Origin: Rhodovulum steppense
GTDB taxonomy: Bacteria; Pseudomonadota; Alphaproteobacteria; Rhodobacterales; Rhodobacteraceae
Assembly (NCBI RefSeq): GCF_004339675.1
Contig: NZ_SLVM01000004.1
Location: 1-64,000, forward strand
Reading direction: 5' to 3'
DNA: 64,000 bases
The first letter of the stretch is position 1. Every line of letters begins with the position of its first letter. Position numbers and translations under genes: made by a program. The notes under the pieces are model-generated. The model saw nothing but the letters and a program-made list of their open reading frames with translations. It was not told where the DNA came from and made no database searches. Shown here one piece after another: positions 33,923-43,704 of the stretch.

Positions 33923-36781
33923 ATGGCCGATCTGAAACGCATCGAGGTGCGCGGCGCGCGCGAGCACAATCTCAGGAATATCGACGTCGACATTCCCCGC
34001 GACGCGCTGGTGGTCATCACCGGGCTGTCGGGCTCGGGCAAGTCCAGCCTTGCCTTCGACACGATCTATGCGGAAGGCCAGCGGCGCTATGTCGAAAGCC
34101 TGTCGGCCTATGCCCGGCAGTTCCTGGACATGATGCAGAAACCGGATGTGGACCATATCAGCGGGTTGAGCCCGGCGATCTCCATCGAGCAGAAGACGAC
34201 GTCGAAGAACCCGCGATCCACGGTCGGGACGGTCACCGAGATCTACGATTACATGCGGCTGCTGTTCGCCCGGGCGGGCACGCCCTATTCGCCCGCCACC
34301 GGCCTGCCGATCGAGGCGCAGCAGGTGCAGGACATGGTCGACCGGGTGATGGCGATGGAGGAGGGCACGCGCGCCTATCTGCTGGCCCCCATCGTGCGCG
34401 ACCGCAAGGGCGAATACCGCAAGGAATTCCTGGAGCTGCGCAAGCAGGGCTTCCAGCGGGTCAAGGTCAATGGCGTCTTTCACGATCTGGACGAGGCGCC
34501 CACGCTGGACAAGAAGTTCCGCCACGATATCGACGTGGTGGTGGACCGGATCGTGGTCAAGCCGGGGCTTGAGACGCGGCTGGCCGACAGTTTCCGCACC
34601 GCGCTGGACCTGGCCGACGGGATCGCGGTTCTGGAAACCGCGCCAGCCGAGGGCGAGCCCGAGCGGATCACGTTTTCCGAGAAATTCGCCTGTCCTGTCA
34701 GTGGCTTCACCATCCCCGAGATCGAGCCGCGGCTGTTTTCCTTCAACGCCCCCTATGGCGCCTGCCCCGATTGCGACGGGCTGGGGGTGGAGCTGTTCTT
34801 TGACGAACGCCTTGTGGTGCCCGATGCCGCGCTGACGGTCTGGGACGGGGCCATCGTGCCCTGGCGCAAGGGCAAGTCACCCTATTTCCGCCAGACCATC
34901 GAGGCCATCGCGCGCCATTACGGTTTCGACAAGGACACGCCATGGAAGCACCTGCCCGATGAGGTCAAGGCGGTGTTCCTGCATGGCTCGGGCGAGGAAG
35001 AAATCCCGTTCCGCTATGACGAGGGCGGGCGCATCTACAACGTGACGCGGCCCTTCGAGGGCGTGATTCCCAACATGGAGCGGCGCTATCGCGAGACCGA
35101 CAGCGCCTGGATCCGCGAGGAATTCGAGCGTTACCAGAACAACCGCCCCTGCCATGCCTGCGGCGGGCACCGGCTGAAGCCCGAGGCGCTGGCGGTCCGG
35201 ATCGGCGGGCTGCATGTCGGCGAGGTGGTGCAGATGTCGATCCGCGAGGCGCTGGCCTGGGTCGAGCGCGTTCCCGACAGCCTGAGCAACCAGAAGAACG
35301 AGATCGCCCGCGCCATCCTCAAGGAAATCCGCGAGCGGCTGGGGTTCCTGAACAATGTGGGCCTCGACTACCTGACGCTGTCGCGCAATGCGGGCACGCT
35401 GTCGGGCGGGGAAAGCCAGCGCATCCGGCTGGCCAGCCAGATCGGCAGCGGGCTGACGGGGGTGCTTTATGTGCTGGACGAACCCTCGATCGGGCTGCAC
35501 CAGCGCGACAACGGGCGGTTGCTGACGACGCTCAAGAACCTGCGCGACCAGGGCAATTCGGTGCTGGTGGTCGAACATGACGAGGAGGCGATCCGGGAGG
35601 CGGATTATGTCCTCGACCTTGGCCCCGGGGCGGGGGTGCATGGCGGCATGATCGTGTCGCGGGGCACGCCTGCGGAGATCATGGCCGATCCGGCCTCGGT
35701 GACGGGGCAATACCTGTCGGGCGCGCGCGAGATCGCGGTGCCTGCGACGCGGCGGCCGGGCAATGGCAAGAAGATCACCGTGGTCAAGGCGACCGGCAAC
35801 AACCTTCGGGACGTGACGGTGGATTTCCCGCTGGGCAGGTTCGTCTGCGTCACCGGCGTTTCGGGCGGGGGCAAGTCGACGCTGACCATCGAGACGCTGT
35901 TCAAGACCGCCAGCATGCGGCTGAACGGCGCCCGCCAGACGCCCGCCCCCTGCGAGACGATCAAGGGGCTGGAGCATCTGGACAAGGTGATCGACATCGA
36001 CCAGCGGCCCATCGGGCGCACGCCGCGGTCGAACCCCGCCACCTATACCGGCGCCTTCACGCCGATCCGCGACTGGTTCGCGGGTCTGCCCGAGGCGCAG
36101 GCGCGCGGCTACAAGCCGGGGCGGTTCAGCTTCAACGTCAAGGGCGGGCGCTGCGAAGCCTGCCAGGGCGATGGCGTCATCAAGATCGAGATGCATTTCC
36201 TGCCCGATGTCTATGTCACCTGCGAGACCTGCAAGGGCCATCGCTACAACCGGGAAACGCTGGAAATCCGGTTCAAGGGCAAGAACATAGCGGATGTTCT
36301 CGAGATGACGGTCGAGGATGCGCAGGAGTTCTTCAAGGCGGTGCCCGCAATCCGCGAGAAGATGGACGCGCTGGTGCGCGTGGGCCTGGGCTATATCCAG
36401 GTCGGCCAGCAGGCCACGACGCTGTCGGGCGGCGAGGCGCAGCGGGTGAAGCTGTCGAAGGAATTGTCGAAACGCGCCACGGGGCGGACGCTTTACATCC
36501 TGGACGAACCCACCACGGGGCTGCATTTCGAGGATGTGAGAAAGCTACTCGAAGTGCTGCACGAACTGGTCGAGCAGGGCAATTCGGTCGTGGTGATCGA
36601 GCACAATCTAGACGTCATCAAGACCGCCGACTGGATCATAGATATCGGCCCCGAAGGCGGTGATGGCGGTGGGCGGATCGTGGCCGAGGGCACGCCCGAA
36701 GAGGTGGCCGAGGTGGCGGCCAGCCATACCGGGCATTACCTCAAGGACATGCTGAAACCCCGCAACCTGGCGGCGGAATAG
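33923..36781 (+). CDS. uvrA: UvrA, excinuclease ABC damage-recognition ATPase
   Basis: 952 aa, standard length, from [10 protein letters not shown]. First Walker A is GLSGSGKSS (34-42), second [12 protein letters not shown] signatures are [12 protein letters not shown] and [12 protein letters not shown]. Zinc modules are [12 protein letters not shown] and [11 protein letters not shown] with CETCKGH. UvrA dimers scan DNA with UvrB in nucleotide excision repair. An SOS box precedes it. The start is chosen by homology; an upstream in-frame ATG would cross the SOS box. The patatin gene follows after 4 nt. Confidence 0.97.
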   Translation: MADLKRIEVRGAREHNLRNIDVDIPRDALVVITGLSGSGKSSLAFDTIYAEGQRRYVESLSAYARQFLDMMQKPDVDHISGLSPAISIEQKTTSKNPRSTVGTVTEIYDYMRLLFARAGTPYSPATGLPIEAQQVQDMVDRVMAMEEGTRAYLLAPIVRDRKGEYRKEFLELRKQGFQRVKVNGVFHDLDEAPTLDKKFRHDIDVVVDRIVVKPGLETRLADSFRTALDLADGIAVLETAPAEGEPERITFSEKFACPVSGFTIPEIEPRLFSFNAPYGACPDCDGLGVELFFDERLVVPDAALTVWDGAIVPWRKGKSPYFRQTIEAIARHYGFDKDTPWKHLPDEVKAVFLHGSGEEEIPFRYDEGGRIYNVTRPFEGVIPNMERRYRETDSAWIREEFERYQNNRPCHACGGHRLKPEALAVRIGGLHVGEVVQMSIREALAWVERVPDSLSNQKNEIARAILKEIRERLGFLNNVGLDYLTLSRNAGTLSGGESQRIRLASQIGSGLTGVLYVLDEPSIGLHQRDNGRLLTTLKNLRDQGNSVLVVEHDEEAIREADYVLDLGPGAGVHGGMIVSRGTPAEIMADPASVTGQYLSGAREIAVPATRRPGNGKKITVVKATGNNLRDVTVDFPLGRFVCVTGVSGGGKSTLTIETLFKTASMRLNGARQTPAPCETIKGLEHLDKVIDIDQRPIGRTPRSNPATYTGAFTPIRDWFAGLPEAQARGYKPGRFSFNVKGGRCEACQGDGVIKIEMHFLPDVYVTCETCKGHRYNRETLEIRFKGKNIADVLEMTVEDAQEFFKAVPAIREKMDALVRVGLGYIQVGQQATTLSGGEAQRVKLSKELSKRATGRTLYILDEPTTGLHFEDVRKLLEVLHELVEQGNSVVVIEHNLDVIKTADWIIDIGPEGGDGGGRIVAEGTPEEVAEVAASHTGHYLKDMLKPRNLAAE

Positions 36782-36785
36782 CGCC

Positions 36786-37679
36786 ATGGTCCGGGGCCGG
36801 ATCGGGGTGGCGCTGGGCTCGGGCGGGGCGCGGGGGTGGTGTCATATCGGCGTGCTGCGGGGGCTTGATGCGCTGGGGCTGTCGCCTGACGTCGTGGCGG
36901 GCTGTTCGATGGGGGCGCTGGTGGGCGCGGCCTATGCGGCGGGTCGGCTCGACGCGCTGGAGGACTGGACGCGCGGCATGACGCGGTCGCGGCTGGTGGG
37001 CATGCTCGATGTCAGCCTGGTCAGCGGCGGGCTGGTCGAGGGGCGCCAGATTGCCCGCGTGCTGAAGGATCTGGGTCTGCCCGAGCGGATCGAGGATCTG
37101 GACCGTCCCTTCGCCGCCATCGCCACCGATATGGAGACGGGGCGCGAGATCTGGCTGACCGAGGGCGATCTGGGGGCGGCGGTGCGTGCCTCGGCCGCGC
37201 TGCCGGGGGTCATCAGCCCCTATCACCACGAGGGGCGCTGGCTGCTGGACGGGGGCCTGACCAATCCGGTTCCGGTCTCGGCCGCCCGGGCGCTGGGGGC
37301 CGAGATCATCATCGCGGTCAATCCCAATGGCAAGCGGTTCGGCCAGATCTGGCAGGCCGCGCCGCCCGAGGATGGCCCCTGGTCGGCGATTGCCGAGGCG
37401 CTGCCAGAGGGGATGCGCAAGCAACTGTCCTGGCTGATGCCTGACGATCCGGGGCCGCGGCCGCCGAACTATGTCGACGTGGTCTCGACCGCCATCGACG
37501 TGATGACCGAGCAGATCCGGCGCAGCCGTCTGGCGGGCGAGCCGCCGCATGTACTGTTGAGCGCACATCTGGCGCATGTCTCGGTGCTGGACCTGCACCG
37601 CGCCCCCGAAGCGATCGAGGAAGGCCGCCGCCTGGTCGAGCGCCATGCCGAGCAGCTTGAGGATGTGCGGCGGTGCTGA
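36786..37679 (+). CDS. Patatin-like phospholipase family protein (RssA-like)
   Basis: 297 aa. The oxyanion-hole GSGGARG lies at 11-17, the nucleophile elbow is GCSMG with Ser41, and the catalytic Asp is in LLDGGLTNPVPV (about 155). This is the compact bacterial patatin/RssA class, likely a cytoplasmic lipid acyl hydrolase of unknown substrate. It is coupled to uvrA (4-nt gap). Patatin effectors exist in some T6SS, but this gene lies outside the island and next to repair genes, so an effector role is not supported. Confidence 0.85.
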   Translation: MVRGRIGVALGSGGARGWCHIGVLRGLDALGLSPDVVAGCSMGALVGAAYAAGRLDALEDWTRGMTRSRLVGMLDVSLVSGGLVEGRQIARVLKDLGLPERIEDLDRPFAAIATDMETGREIWLTEGDLGAAVRASAALPGVISPYHHEGRWLLDGGLTNPVPVSAARALGAEIIIAVNPNGKRFGQIWQAAPPEDGPWSAIAEALPEGMRKQLSWLMPDDPGPRPPNYVDVVSTAIDVMTEQIRRSRLAGEPPHVLLSAHLAHVSVLDLHRAPEAIEEGRRLVERHAEQLEDVRRC

Positions 37680-37683
37680 TGGG

Positions 37684-38013
37684 TCAGTCGATCAGCCGGT
37701 CGAGGGCATCCACGATCTCGATCACCGCCCGCGTCCGTGGATCGACGCGGACAACCATTCCGTCATTGCGCAGATGGTAGTCCCAGCGCGGGTCAAGGCG
37801 CAGACGGCGCGGTTCGCGCAGGATGTAATAGCCATCGCCGACCGCCGGACCATAATACCAGCCCCCGTCGCGCTGTTGCTTTTTGGCCAAACCCGGCGGC
37901 ACGCAGGGCGGGGTCTTGTTGGCCAGTCCCGGCGGGCAGTGCGGCGGTTGCGCAGAGGCGTCCGCGGGAAGCAGCGTGGCGACCAGAACGGCAAGTGCCG
38001 CGTGTTTTCTCAT
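37684..38013 (-). CDS. Small secreted protein with CPPGLA-K repeats
   Basis: 109 aa from MRKHAALAVL; the start is set by a signal peptide ending ADASA-Q. The mature N-terminus has a doubled motif, HCPPGLANK and PCVPPGLAKK. A basic, aromatic region follows (GGWYYGPAVGDGYYIL, RRLRLDPRWDYHLRNDGMVV). This resembles the RcnB-like/periplasmic small proteins common in Rhodobacteraceae. The function is unknown. It converges on the patatin gene with a 4-nt gap. Confidence 0.7.
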   Translation of the reverse strand: MRKHAALAVLVATLLPADASAQPPHCPPGLANKTPPCVPPGLAKKQQRDGGWYYGPAVGDGYYILREPRRLRLDPRWDYHLRNDGMVVRVDPRTRAVIEIVDALDRLID

Positions 38014-38151
38014 GCCTGTCCTCCATGGCCGGGGTCCGGAGTGCAGCACGACCCCGGCGGGCAGCGCACGGGCGCCGCCCCGGTCTGCGCCTTCGGGTGA
38101 GGCCCCGCGCGCGGCGATCGGTCCTGTTGGCCCGATCGCTGTTCGGCCGAC

Positions 38152-38358
38152 TCAGGCCTTGGTCTTGCGCGTGTCGATGCCGAGCAGGCTGTAGGGCGGG
38201 CAGGTGCCCATCGCCGCCGTAGCCAGCAGGACGATGCCGATGAGTCCGGCGATCCAGGCCCAGACACCGCCGAAGGTGGTGAAGGCGAGGATGAGCAAGA
38301 GCACGCCGATGACGGCCCGGACGGCCCGGTCGACCGTTCCCATATTCTTTTCGAACAT
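38152..38358 (-). CDS. DUF2892 (YgaP-like) inner-membrane protein, copy 2
   Basis: 68 aa, two membrane helices (about 10-30 and 35-50), ending with a CPPYSLLGIDT motif typical of DUF2892. GGGAGAAAGCC precedes the ATG. Paralogous to the gene at 38490-38687 and transcribed the same way. Members accompany rhodanese or sulfur-handling genes; the exact function is unknown. Confidence 0.8.
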   Translation of the reverse strand: MFEKNMGTVDRAVRAVIGVLLLILAFTTFGGVWAWIAGLIGIVLLATAAMGTCPPYSLLGIDTRKTKA

Positions 38359-38420
38359 TGGCTTTCTCCCTTGTTGGCGGGCCGCTTGATCCTTGCGGTC
38401 CCGATAGATGGAATCTGGAC

Positions 38421-38451
38421 GGCCGGGCGGGCGTTTCAAGCCCGTCCGGCC
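38421..38451. other. 12-bp hairpin between the DUF2892 genes
   Basis: GGCCGGGCGGGC and GCCCGTCCGGCC flank a 7-nt loop. The stem has one G-T wobble on the plus strand. No T-tract follows on the minus strand, so a simple intrinsic terminator is unlikely. An RNA-stabilising or processing hairpin in a DUF2892 bicistron is plausible. Confidence 0.4.
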
Positions 38452-38489
38452 GACGGGGCGCGCGGGAAGACGACGCGCCACAGGGCTGA

Positions 38490-38687
38490 TCAGCCCTTTT
38501 TCTGGCAGGTGTTCACGCCGATGAAGTTGTAGAGCGGGCAGGAGGACATCAGTCCGGTGGCCAGCGGGACGATGCCGATCAGCCAGAGCGGGCTGGCGTC
38601 GGTCAGGAACGCCCAGGCCAGGAGCATGAACGCGCCGATAGCGATGCGGGCAGTGCGGTCGATGCCGCCGACATTCTTCTTGAGCAT
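38490..38687 (-). CDS. DUF2892 (YgaP-like) inner-membrane protein, copy 1
   Basis: 65 aa, two membrane helices and the motif SCPLYNFIGVNTC near the C-terminus, the best-conserved feature of DUF2892. It opens MLKKNVGGIDRTARIAIGAF. It lies 96 nt downstream of the Crp-like gene on the same strand, which suggests that regulator controls it. Function unknown. Confidence 0.82.
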   Translation of the reverse strand: MLKKNVGGIDRTARIAIGAFMLLAWAFLTDASPLWLIGIVPLATGLMSSCPLYNFIGVNTCQKKG

Positions 38688-38783
38688 GGGTCTTCTCCGA
38701 TGGTGTGGAAGGGTTGCCGCCCGAGTTTCCCGGGCGTTGTGATCCCACCATGCGTCATGCCGGGCGGCGGGTCTGTGATCTTG

Positions 38784-39443
38784 TCACGCCGCGCCGTCGG
38801 CGGATGCCAGCCGGGCAAGTCCCGCGCGGTCGTGGATCGTCACCACGCCGCGGTCGACCTGCACCAGCCCCGCCTTGGCCAGCGCGTCGAGCCGACGCGA
38901 GACGACCTCGCGCGCGGTGCCGATGCGGGTGGCGATCTCCTGATGGGTGGCGCGCAGGGCGCCGTCCTCGGCCGAGGCCAGCAATTCGGCCGCAAGGCGG
39001 CTTTCGACGCGCTGGAAGGCGACCCGTTCCAGCAGCGCCATGATGGATTGCAGCCGCATCGCGAAGGCGCCGAAGACGAAGCGGCGGAAGACCGGCGAGG
39101 CGTCCATGAGCCGCAGGAACATCTCGCGCGGCAGAAGCACCGCCTCGCAATCGGTGACGGTGATCGCCTCGCCGGTGTAATCCTCGCCGCCCAGCAGGCC
39201 GAGGGTGGATTGCACGCAGGACTGGCCCGGCTCGATCCCGTAAAGCAGGATCTCGCGGCCGGTGGGGCCGGTCAGGAAGACATCGACCCGGCCGGACAGG
39301 AGGATGGTGAAGCCCTTGGCCGCCTCGCCGGGACAGAACAGCACCTTGCCCTTGGGCAGGCGCAGCACGGGCAGTTTTTCAAGCCGGGCGGCGGTGCCCG
39401 GCTCGATCCCCTCCAGCCCCTCTGCGCGCGACAGCCAGCTCAT
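38784..39443 (-). CDS. Crp/Fnr-family transcription regulator
   Basis: 219 aa. A cyclic-nucleotide-type beta-roll (about 10-130) and a C-terminal winged helix with EIATRIGTAREVVSRRLDAL (about 168-187). It lacks the N-terminal cysteine cluster of oxygen-sensing FNR; the Cys residues near 37, 75 and 98 are not arranged as one. The ATG overlaps the mmsB stop by 4 nt, so it is translated with the valine-degradation operon. Downstream targets probably include the two DUF2892 genes. The ligand is unknown. Confidence 0.85.
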   Translation of the reverse strand: MSWLSRAEGLEGIEPGTAARLEKLPVLRLPKGKVLFCPGEAAKGFTILLSGRVDVFLTGPTGREILLYGIEPGQSCVQSTLGLLGGEDYTGEAITVTDCEAVLLPREMFLRLMDASPVFRRFVFGAFAMRLQSIMALLERVAFQRVESRLAAELLASAEDGALRATHQEIATRIGTAREVVSRRLDALAKAGLVQVDRGVVTIHDRAGLARLASADGAA

Positions 39444-40312
39444 GCCCGGCCGCGTTTCTCGAAGCGGGGCAGCATCGCCGAGAAGTCGCGGCCCTTGCCG
39501 TCCTCGTGCTCGACGAAGGCGGCGTAAAGCTCGGCCGCGCGCTGGCCCATCGGCGTGTCGGCATCGGCGGCCTCGGCGGCCTGCTGGGCAAGGCGCAGGT
39601 CCTTGAGCATCAGTTCAGCGGCGAAACCGGGCCTGTAGTCGTTGTCGGCGGGGCTTTTCGGGCCGATGCCGGGGGCGGGGCAATAGGCGTTCATGGTCCA
39701 GCTATAGCCCGAGGAGGTCGAGACCACATCGAACATCTTGCCCCGGTCCAGCCCCAGCTTGTCGGCCAGCGCAAACGCCTCGCAGGTGGCGATCATGGTG
39801 ACGCCGAGGATCATGTTGTTGCAGATCTTGGCGGCCTGGCCCGCGCCCGAGGCGCCGCAATGCACCGCCTTCTGGCCCATCACGTCGAAAAGCGGGCGGA
39901 CCTTGTCGAAGGCGGCGTCGCTGCCGCCCGCCATGAAGGTCAGCGTTCCGGCCGCGGCCCCGCCGACGCCGCCCGAAACGGGCGCGTCCACCGCCATCTT
40001 GCCTGCGGCCTCGGCCTCGGCGGCGACGGCACGGGCGCTTTCGACATCGACGGTCGAGCAGTCCAGCAGCACCGCGCCTGCCTCCATCACCGGCAGCACA
40101 TCGGCGGCCACGGCGCGCAGGATGGCGCCGTTGGGCAACATGGTGATGACCACATCCTGCCCGCGCGCGGCCTCGGCGGCGCTGGCGGCGGGGGTGACGC
40201 CTTCGGGGCAGGGGGCGGCAAGGTCGAAGCCCGTCACCTGATGGCCCGCCCCGGCAAGGTTCGCCGCCATCGGCGCGCCCATGTTGCCCAGTCCGATGAA
40301 GCCCACCTTCAT
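39440..40312 (-). CDS. mmsB: 3-hydroxyisobutyrate dehydrogenase
   Basis: 290 aa. NAD-binding [20 protein letters not shown], substrate loop DAPVSGGVGGAAAGTLTFM and catalytic Lys in GAGQAAKICNNMILG. It oxidises 3-hydroxyisobutyrate to methylmalonate semialdehyde in valine breakdown. It overlaps the HIBCH gene and crp by 4 nt each. MmsA, the next enzyme, lies separately at 45.7-47.2 kb. Confidence 0.93.
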   Translation of the reverse strand: MKVGFIGLGNMGAPMAANLAGAGHQVTGFDLAAPCPEGVTPAASAAEAARGQDVVITMLPNGAILRAVAADVLPVMEAGAVLLDCSTVDVESARAVAAEAEAAGKMAVDAPVSGGVGGAAAGTLTFMAGGSDAAFDKVRPLFDVMGQKAVHCGASGAGQAAKICNNMILGVTMIATCEAFALADKLGLDRGKMFDVVSTSSGYSWTMNAYCPAPGIGPKSPADNDYRPGFAAELMLKDLRLAQQAAEAADADTPMGQRAAELYAAFVEHEDGKGRDFSAMLPRFEKRGRA

Positions 40313-41355
40313 GTTCTGTCCTCCTCCAGGTTCAGTTCGTCCGGCCCCAGCGGCGCCAGCATCGCCGCCACATCGGCCGCGGGGACCGAAGTCAGGTCGG
40401 CATGGCGCCAGCGGGGATTTCTGTCCTTGTCGATGATCGCCGCGCGGATGCCTTCGAGGAAATCCGCATGTTCCGGCGCGCGATGGGTAAAGCGGTATTC
40501 CAGCGCCAGCGCCTCGGCGATGTCGTCGCAGCCCGCAAGGCGGTTCTGCATCTCGATGGTGCAGGCGACCGAAAGCGGGCTGCCCCGGCCGAGGCGGGCC
40601 AGCGTGTCGGTCGCGAAGTCCGAGCCGTCGGCCCGCAGCGCGGCGACGATCCCGGCCAGATCCGGTGCGGCGAACAGCCGGTCCACCAGCGGCTGAAGCG
40701 CGGGCAGGTCGCCCGGCGGCGGGGGCAGGGCGGCGGCAAGGATGGCGTCGGGATTGCCGGTGGCGACAAGCTCGGCGATCAGGTCGGGCCAGTCGGCCTC
40801 GGCCACGAAATGATCGGCAAAGCCCGCAAGGATCGCGTCGGACGGCCCCATCCGGCGGCCCGTCGCGCCCAGATAGGCGCCCAGCCGCCCCGGCGCGCTG
40901 GCCAGCAGCAGCGAACCACCCACATCGGGCACCAGACCGATGCCGCATTCGGGCATGGCGATCTGGCTGGTCTCGCCCACGATGCGGTGGCTGCCATGGC
41001 AGCCCACGCCAACGCCGCCGCCCATGGTGAAGCCCTGCATCAGGCTGACCACGGGTTTCGGGTAGCCCGAGATCTTGGCGTTCATCCGGTATTCGTCGCG
41101 CCAGAATTTCTGGCCATAGGCGTAGTCGCCCTGCCTGCCGGTTTCATACATCACCGCGATGTCGCCGCCCGCGCAGAACGCCTTGTCGCCCTCGGCGTCG
41201 ATCACGACCAGCACGATGGCATCCTCGTGCCGCCAGGCGTCCAGCGCCTTTTCGATTTCAAGGCACATCGGATAGGTCAGCGCGTTCAGCGCCCTGGGGC
41301 GGGTCAGCGTGATGCGGCCCGCGCGGCCCTCCTGCCGGATCGCGATCTCGCTCAT
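40309..41355 (-). CDS. 3-hydroxyisobutyryl-CoA hydrolase (HIBCH-type)
   Basis: 348 aa, crotonase fold: [12 protein letters not shown] (about 60-71), [18 protein letters not shown] and [14 protein letters not shown] with the catalytic Glu. Length and MPE-x-GIG-x-PDVG favour HIBCH over enoyl-CoA hydratase. It frees 3-hydroxyisobutyrate for MmsB. The preceding hydratase step has no dedicated gene in this operon. Four-nt overlaps on both sides show tight coupling. Confidence 0.88.
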   Translation of the reverse strand: MSEIAIRQEGRAGRITLTRPRALNALTYPMCLEIEKALDAWRHEDAIVLVVIDAEGDKAFCAGGDIAVMYETGRQGDYAYGQKFWRDEYRMNAKISGYPKPVVSLMQGFTMGGGVGVGCHGSHRIVGETSQIAMPECGIGLVPDVGGSLLLASAPGRLGAYLGATGRRMGPSDAILAGFADHFVAEADWPDLIAELVATGNPDAILAAALPPPPGDLPALQPLVDRLFAAPDLAGIVAALRADGSDFATDTLARLGRGSPLSVACTIEMQNRLAGCDDIAEALALEYRFTHRAPEHADFLEGIRAAIIDKDRNPRWRHADLTSVPAADVAAMLAPLGPDELNLEEDRT

Positions 41356-42497
41356 CCGCGGGCCTCGATCATCTGGCGGGCGACGATCAGGCGCATGATC
41401 TCGTTGGTGCCTTCGAGGATCTGGTGCACGCGCAGGTCGCGGACGATCTTCTCGATGCCGTAATCGGCCAGATAGCCATAGCCGCCATGCAGTTGCAGGC
41501 ATTGGTCGGCCACGCGGCTGCCCGCTTCGGTGACGAATTTCTTGGCCATGGCGCAGAATTTCGTGGCATCGGGGGCCCGGGTGTCCAGCTTCCACGCCGC
41601 CTGGCGCAGGAAGATGCGGGCGGCCTGCAACTCGATCTCGGCGTCCGCCAGCCGGAATTGCAGCGCCTGGAAGCGGTCGAGGCTCTGCCCGAAGGCCTTG
41701 CGCTCGCCCATATAGGCGAGGGTGGCGTCAAGCGCGGCCTGGGCGGCACCCAGGGAACAGGCGGCGATGTTCAGCCGCCCGCCATCAAGCCCCATCATCG
41801 CGTAGCGGAAGCCCTTGCCCTCCTCGCCCAGAAGGTTCGCGGCCGGGATGGTGCAGGCGTCAAGCTGCACCTGCCGCGTGGGTTGCGAGCGCCAGCCCAT
41901 CTTGTCCTCGAGCCCGCCGAATGACAGCCCCGGGGTGCCGTCCTCGACATAGAAGGCGGAAATGCCCCGGGGGCCATCCTCGCCGGTGCGGGCCATCACG
42001 ATATAGGCGTCCGAATAGCCGCCGCCCGAGATGAACGCCTTGGTGCCGGTCAGGCTGTAGCCCTCGTTCGTGCGTTCGGCGCGGGTCTTGAGTGCCGCCG
42101 CGTCGGACCCCGATCCGGGTTCGGTCAGGCAGTAGGACAGCACCTTGTCCATGGCGAGTGCCGGAGGCAGGAGGCGGGCCTTTTGTTCGTCGCTGCCGAA
42201 GCTGTCGATCATGCGGGCGCACATGTTGTGGATCGACAGGAAGGCCGCGACCGAGGGGCAGGCCATCGACAGCGCCTCGAAGACCAGCGTCGCGTCCAGC
42301 CGCGTCAGCCCGGCGCCGCCGGACCCTTCGGAGACGTAAAGCCCGCCGAAGCCCAGTGCGCCCAGCTTGGGCCACAGATCCTTCGGGATCGTGCCCGCCT
42401 CTTCCCATGCGCGGGCATGGGGGGCGATTTCCTCGGCGCCGAAGGCGCGGGCCATGTCGAAGATCGCGACCTGTTCCTCGGTCAGTGCGAAATCCAT
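41352..42497 (-). CDS. Isobutyryl-CoA (acyl-CoA) dehydrogenase
   Basis: 381 aa from MDFALTEEQVAIFDMARAFG behind GGGGAGGAG. FAD motifs are present: YCLTEPGSGSDAAALKTRA, FISGGGYSDAYIV. The C-terminal LEGTNEIMRLIVARQM carries the catalytic Glu. It is closest in pattern to ACAD8-type isobutyryl-CoA dehydrogenases; context (HIBCH, MmsB) supports valine degradation. It is first in the operon. A perfect 18-bp palindrome sits in its promoter, so TetR-type control is likely. Confidence 0.9.
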   Translation of the reverse strand: MDFALTEEQVAIFDMARAFGAEEIAPHARAWEEAGTIPKDLWPKLGALGFGGLYVSEGSGGAGLTRLDATLVFEALSMACPSVAAFLSIHNMCARMIDSFGSDEQKARLLPPALAMDKVLSYCLTEPGSGSDAAALKTRAERTNEGYSLTGTKAFISGGGYSDAYIVMARTGEDGPRGISAFYVEDGTPGLSFGGLEDKMGWRSQPTRQVQLDACTIPAANLLGEEGKGFRYAMMGLDGGRLNIAACSLGAAQAALDATLAYMGERKAFGQSLDRFQALQFRLADAEIELQAARIFLRQAAWKLDTRAPDATKFCAMAKKFVTEAGSRVADQCLQLHGGYGYLADYGIEKIVRDLRVHQILEGTNEIMRLIVARQMIEARG

Positions 42498-42514
42498 TGC
42501 TCCTCCCCGCAATT

Positions 42515-42532
42515 AATGAACGCGCGTTCATT
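42515..42532. promoter_or_regulatory. TetR-type operator (18-bp perfect palindrome)
   Basis: AATGAACGCGCGTTCATT is a perfect palindrome lying 17 nt before the acyl-CoA dehydrogenase start, over the predicted transcription start. The form TGAACG-n-CGTTCA is characteristic of TetR-family acyl-CoA regulators. No TetR gene is in the window, so the regulator acts in trans. Confidence 0.65.
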
Positions 42533-42558
42533 TGACAGGCTGCCCGGCGCGAATGCAA
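42530..42558 (-). promoter_or_regulatory. Promoter of the isobutyryl-CoA/valine operon
   Basis: On the minus strand TTGCAT (42553-42558) is followed after 17 bp by TCAAAT (42530-42535). The palindrome at 42515-42532 overlaps the -10 edge and start site, a typical repressor arrangement. Confidence 0.5.
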
Positions 42559-42570
42559 GGGGGCCGGGCG

Positions 42571-43704
42571 TCACAGATCGGCGTTGTATTCCTCGATCAA
42601 TGCGCGGATCACGTCCGTCACGGCCGCGTCGGCGGTCTTGCCCCCGGCGAGGGCCGCGGCGTGGACGCGGCGCTGGCGGTCGGCCGAGGTGCCATCGACG
42701 ATCACGTCGCGCGCGGCCTGCACCTCGGCCCAGCAGCCCAGCGCGGCGGCGTCGGGTTCGAGCAGCGCGATCAGTTCGTCCAGCAATTCGGGGAAGGGCA
42801 CGACCTGCTTGCGGCCGAAGTCGATCAGCCCCTCGGTGACGCCATAGCGCTGCGCGCGCCAGCGGTTTTCGCCGACCAGAAAGCGTTCATAGACGCGCCA
42901 GCGCTGGTTCCGCCCGGCCAGCCGCCAGAGCATCCGCGCGATGCACTGGGTCAGCGCGGCGATCGACAGCGCATGTTCCAGCCGGGGCGAGACATCGCAG
43001 ATGCGGGTTTCCAGCGTGGGAAACCGGGCCGAGGGGCGCAGATCCCACCAGATCTTCGTGGCGTCCTCGATCAGGCCCATACCCACCAGCGCGCCGACGG
43101 AGCGTTCGTAATCCGACCAGCTTTCGAAGCGCGGCGGCAGGCCGGTGCGGGGCAGGTTGTCGAACACCGTCAGCCGGTAGGAGGCCAGCCCCGTATCCAC
43201 CCCCTGCCAGAAGGGCGAGGAGGCCGACATCGCCAGAAGATGCGGCAGGAAATAGGACATCTGCGCCATCAGGTCGATGCGCTGGTCGGGATCGGGGATG
43301 CCGACATGGACATGCATCCCGCAGATCAGCATCCGCCGCGCGACGCCCGCCAGCGCGCGTTCCAGATCGTTGTAGCGGTCCTTGTCGGTGTGGTGCTGGT
43401 CCTTCCAGTCGGCGACGGGGTGGCAGGAGACGGCGATGGGGGCAAGGCCGTGGGTTGCGGCATGCCTGGCGACCGTGGCGCGCAGGCGGCGCAGGTCGTC
43501 GCGGGCCTCGGGCACGGTGGCGCAGACGCGGGTGCCGATCTCGATCTGGCATTGCAGGAATTCGGGCGTGACCTGGGTGCCGAGATCGGCCATGCAGGCC
43601 TCCATCAGGGCCTTGGGGGCCTCGACCAGGGCGCAGGTGTCGGCGTCGACCAGCAGGTATTCCTCTTCGATGCCGATGGTAAAGTCGGGGGCGGTGGCGG
43701 TCAT
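42571..43704 (-). CDS. YbdK-type carboxylate-amine ligase (GCS2 family)
   Basis: 377 aa from [26 protein letters not shown] is the ATP/Mg site of the GCS2 family. [30 protein letters not shown] and [15 protein letters not shown] follow. These enzymes make gamma-glutamyl-cysteine-like or other amide bonds, and the true substrate of this class is uncertain. Monocistronic: divergent from the VPLPA gene, and its stop is 13 nt upstream of the next promoter. Confidence 0.85.
   Translation of the reverse strand: MTATAPDFTIGIEEEYLLVDADTCALVEAPKALMEACMADLGTQVTPEFLQCQIEIGTRVCATVPEARDDLRRLRATVARHAATHGLAPIAVSCHPVADWKDQHHTDKDRYNDLERALAGVARRMLICGMHVHVGIPDPDQRIDLMAQMSYFLPHLLAMSASSPFWQGVDTGLASYRLTVFDNLPRTGLPPRFESWSDYERSVGALVGMGLIEDATKIWWDLRPSARFPTLETRICDVSPRLEHALSIAALTQCIARMLWRLAGRNQRWRVYERFLVGENRWRAQRYGVTEGLIDFGRKQVVPFPELLDELIALLEPDAAALGCWAEVQAARDVIVDGTSADRQRRVHAAALAGGKTADAAVTDVIRALIEEYNADL

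Noticed and set aside
36786-37679. Patatin-like protein as a T6SS lipase effector
   Set aside because: It lies outside the island, is coupled to uvrA, has no PAAR/VgrG/adaptor partner and no adjacent immunity candidate.
38775-38787. GTGA-N5-TCAC near the crp stop as a Crp-binding site
   Set aside because: The canonical site needs a 6-bp spacer and this one overlaps the crp stop codon; too weak to call.
42532-42537. TTGACA on the plus strand as a -35 box
   Set aside because: No rightward gene lies downstream; both neighbouring genes read leftward, and the hexamer overlaps the operator by chance.
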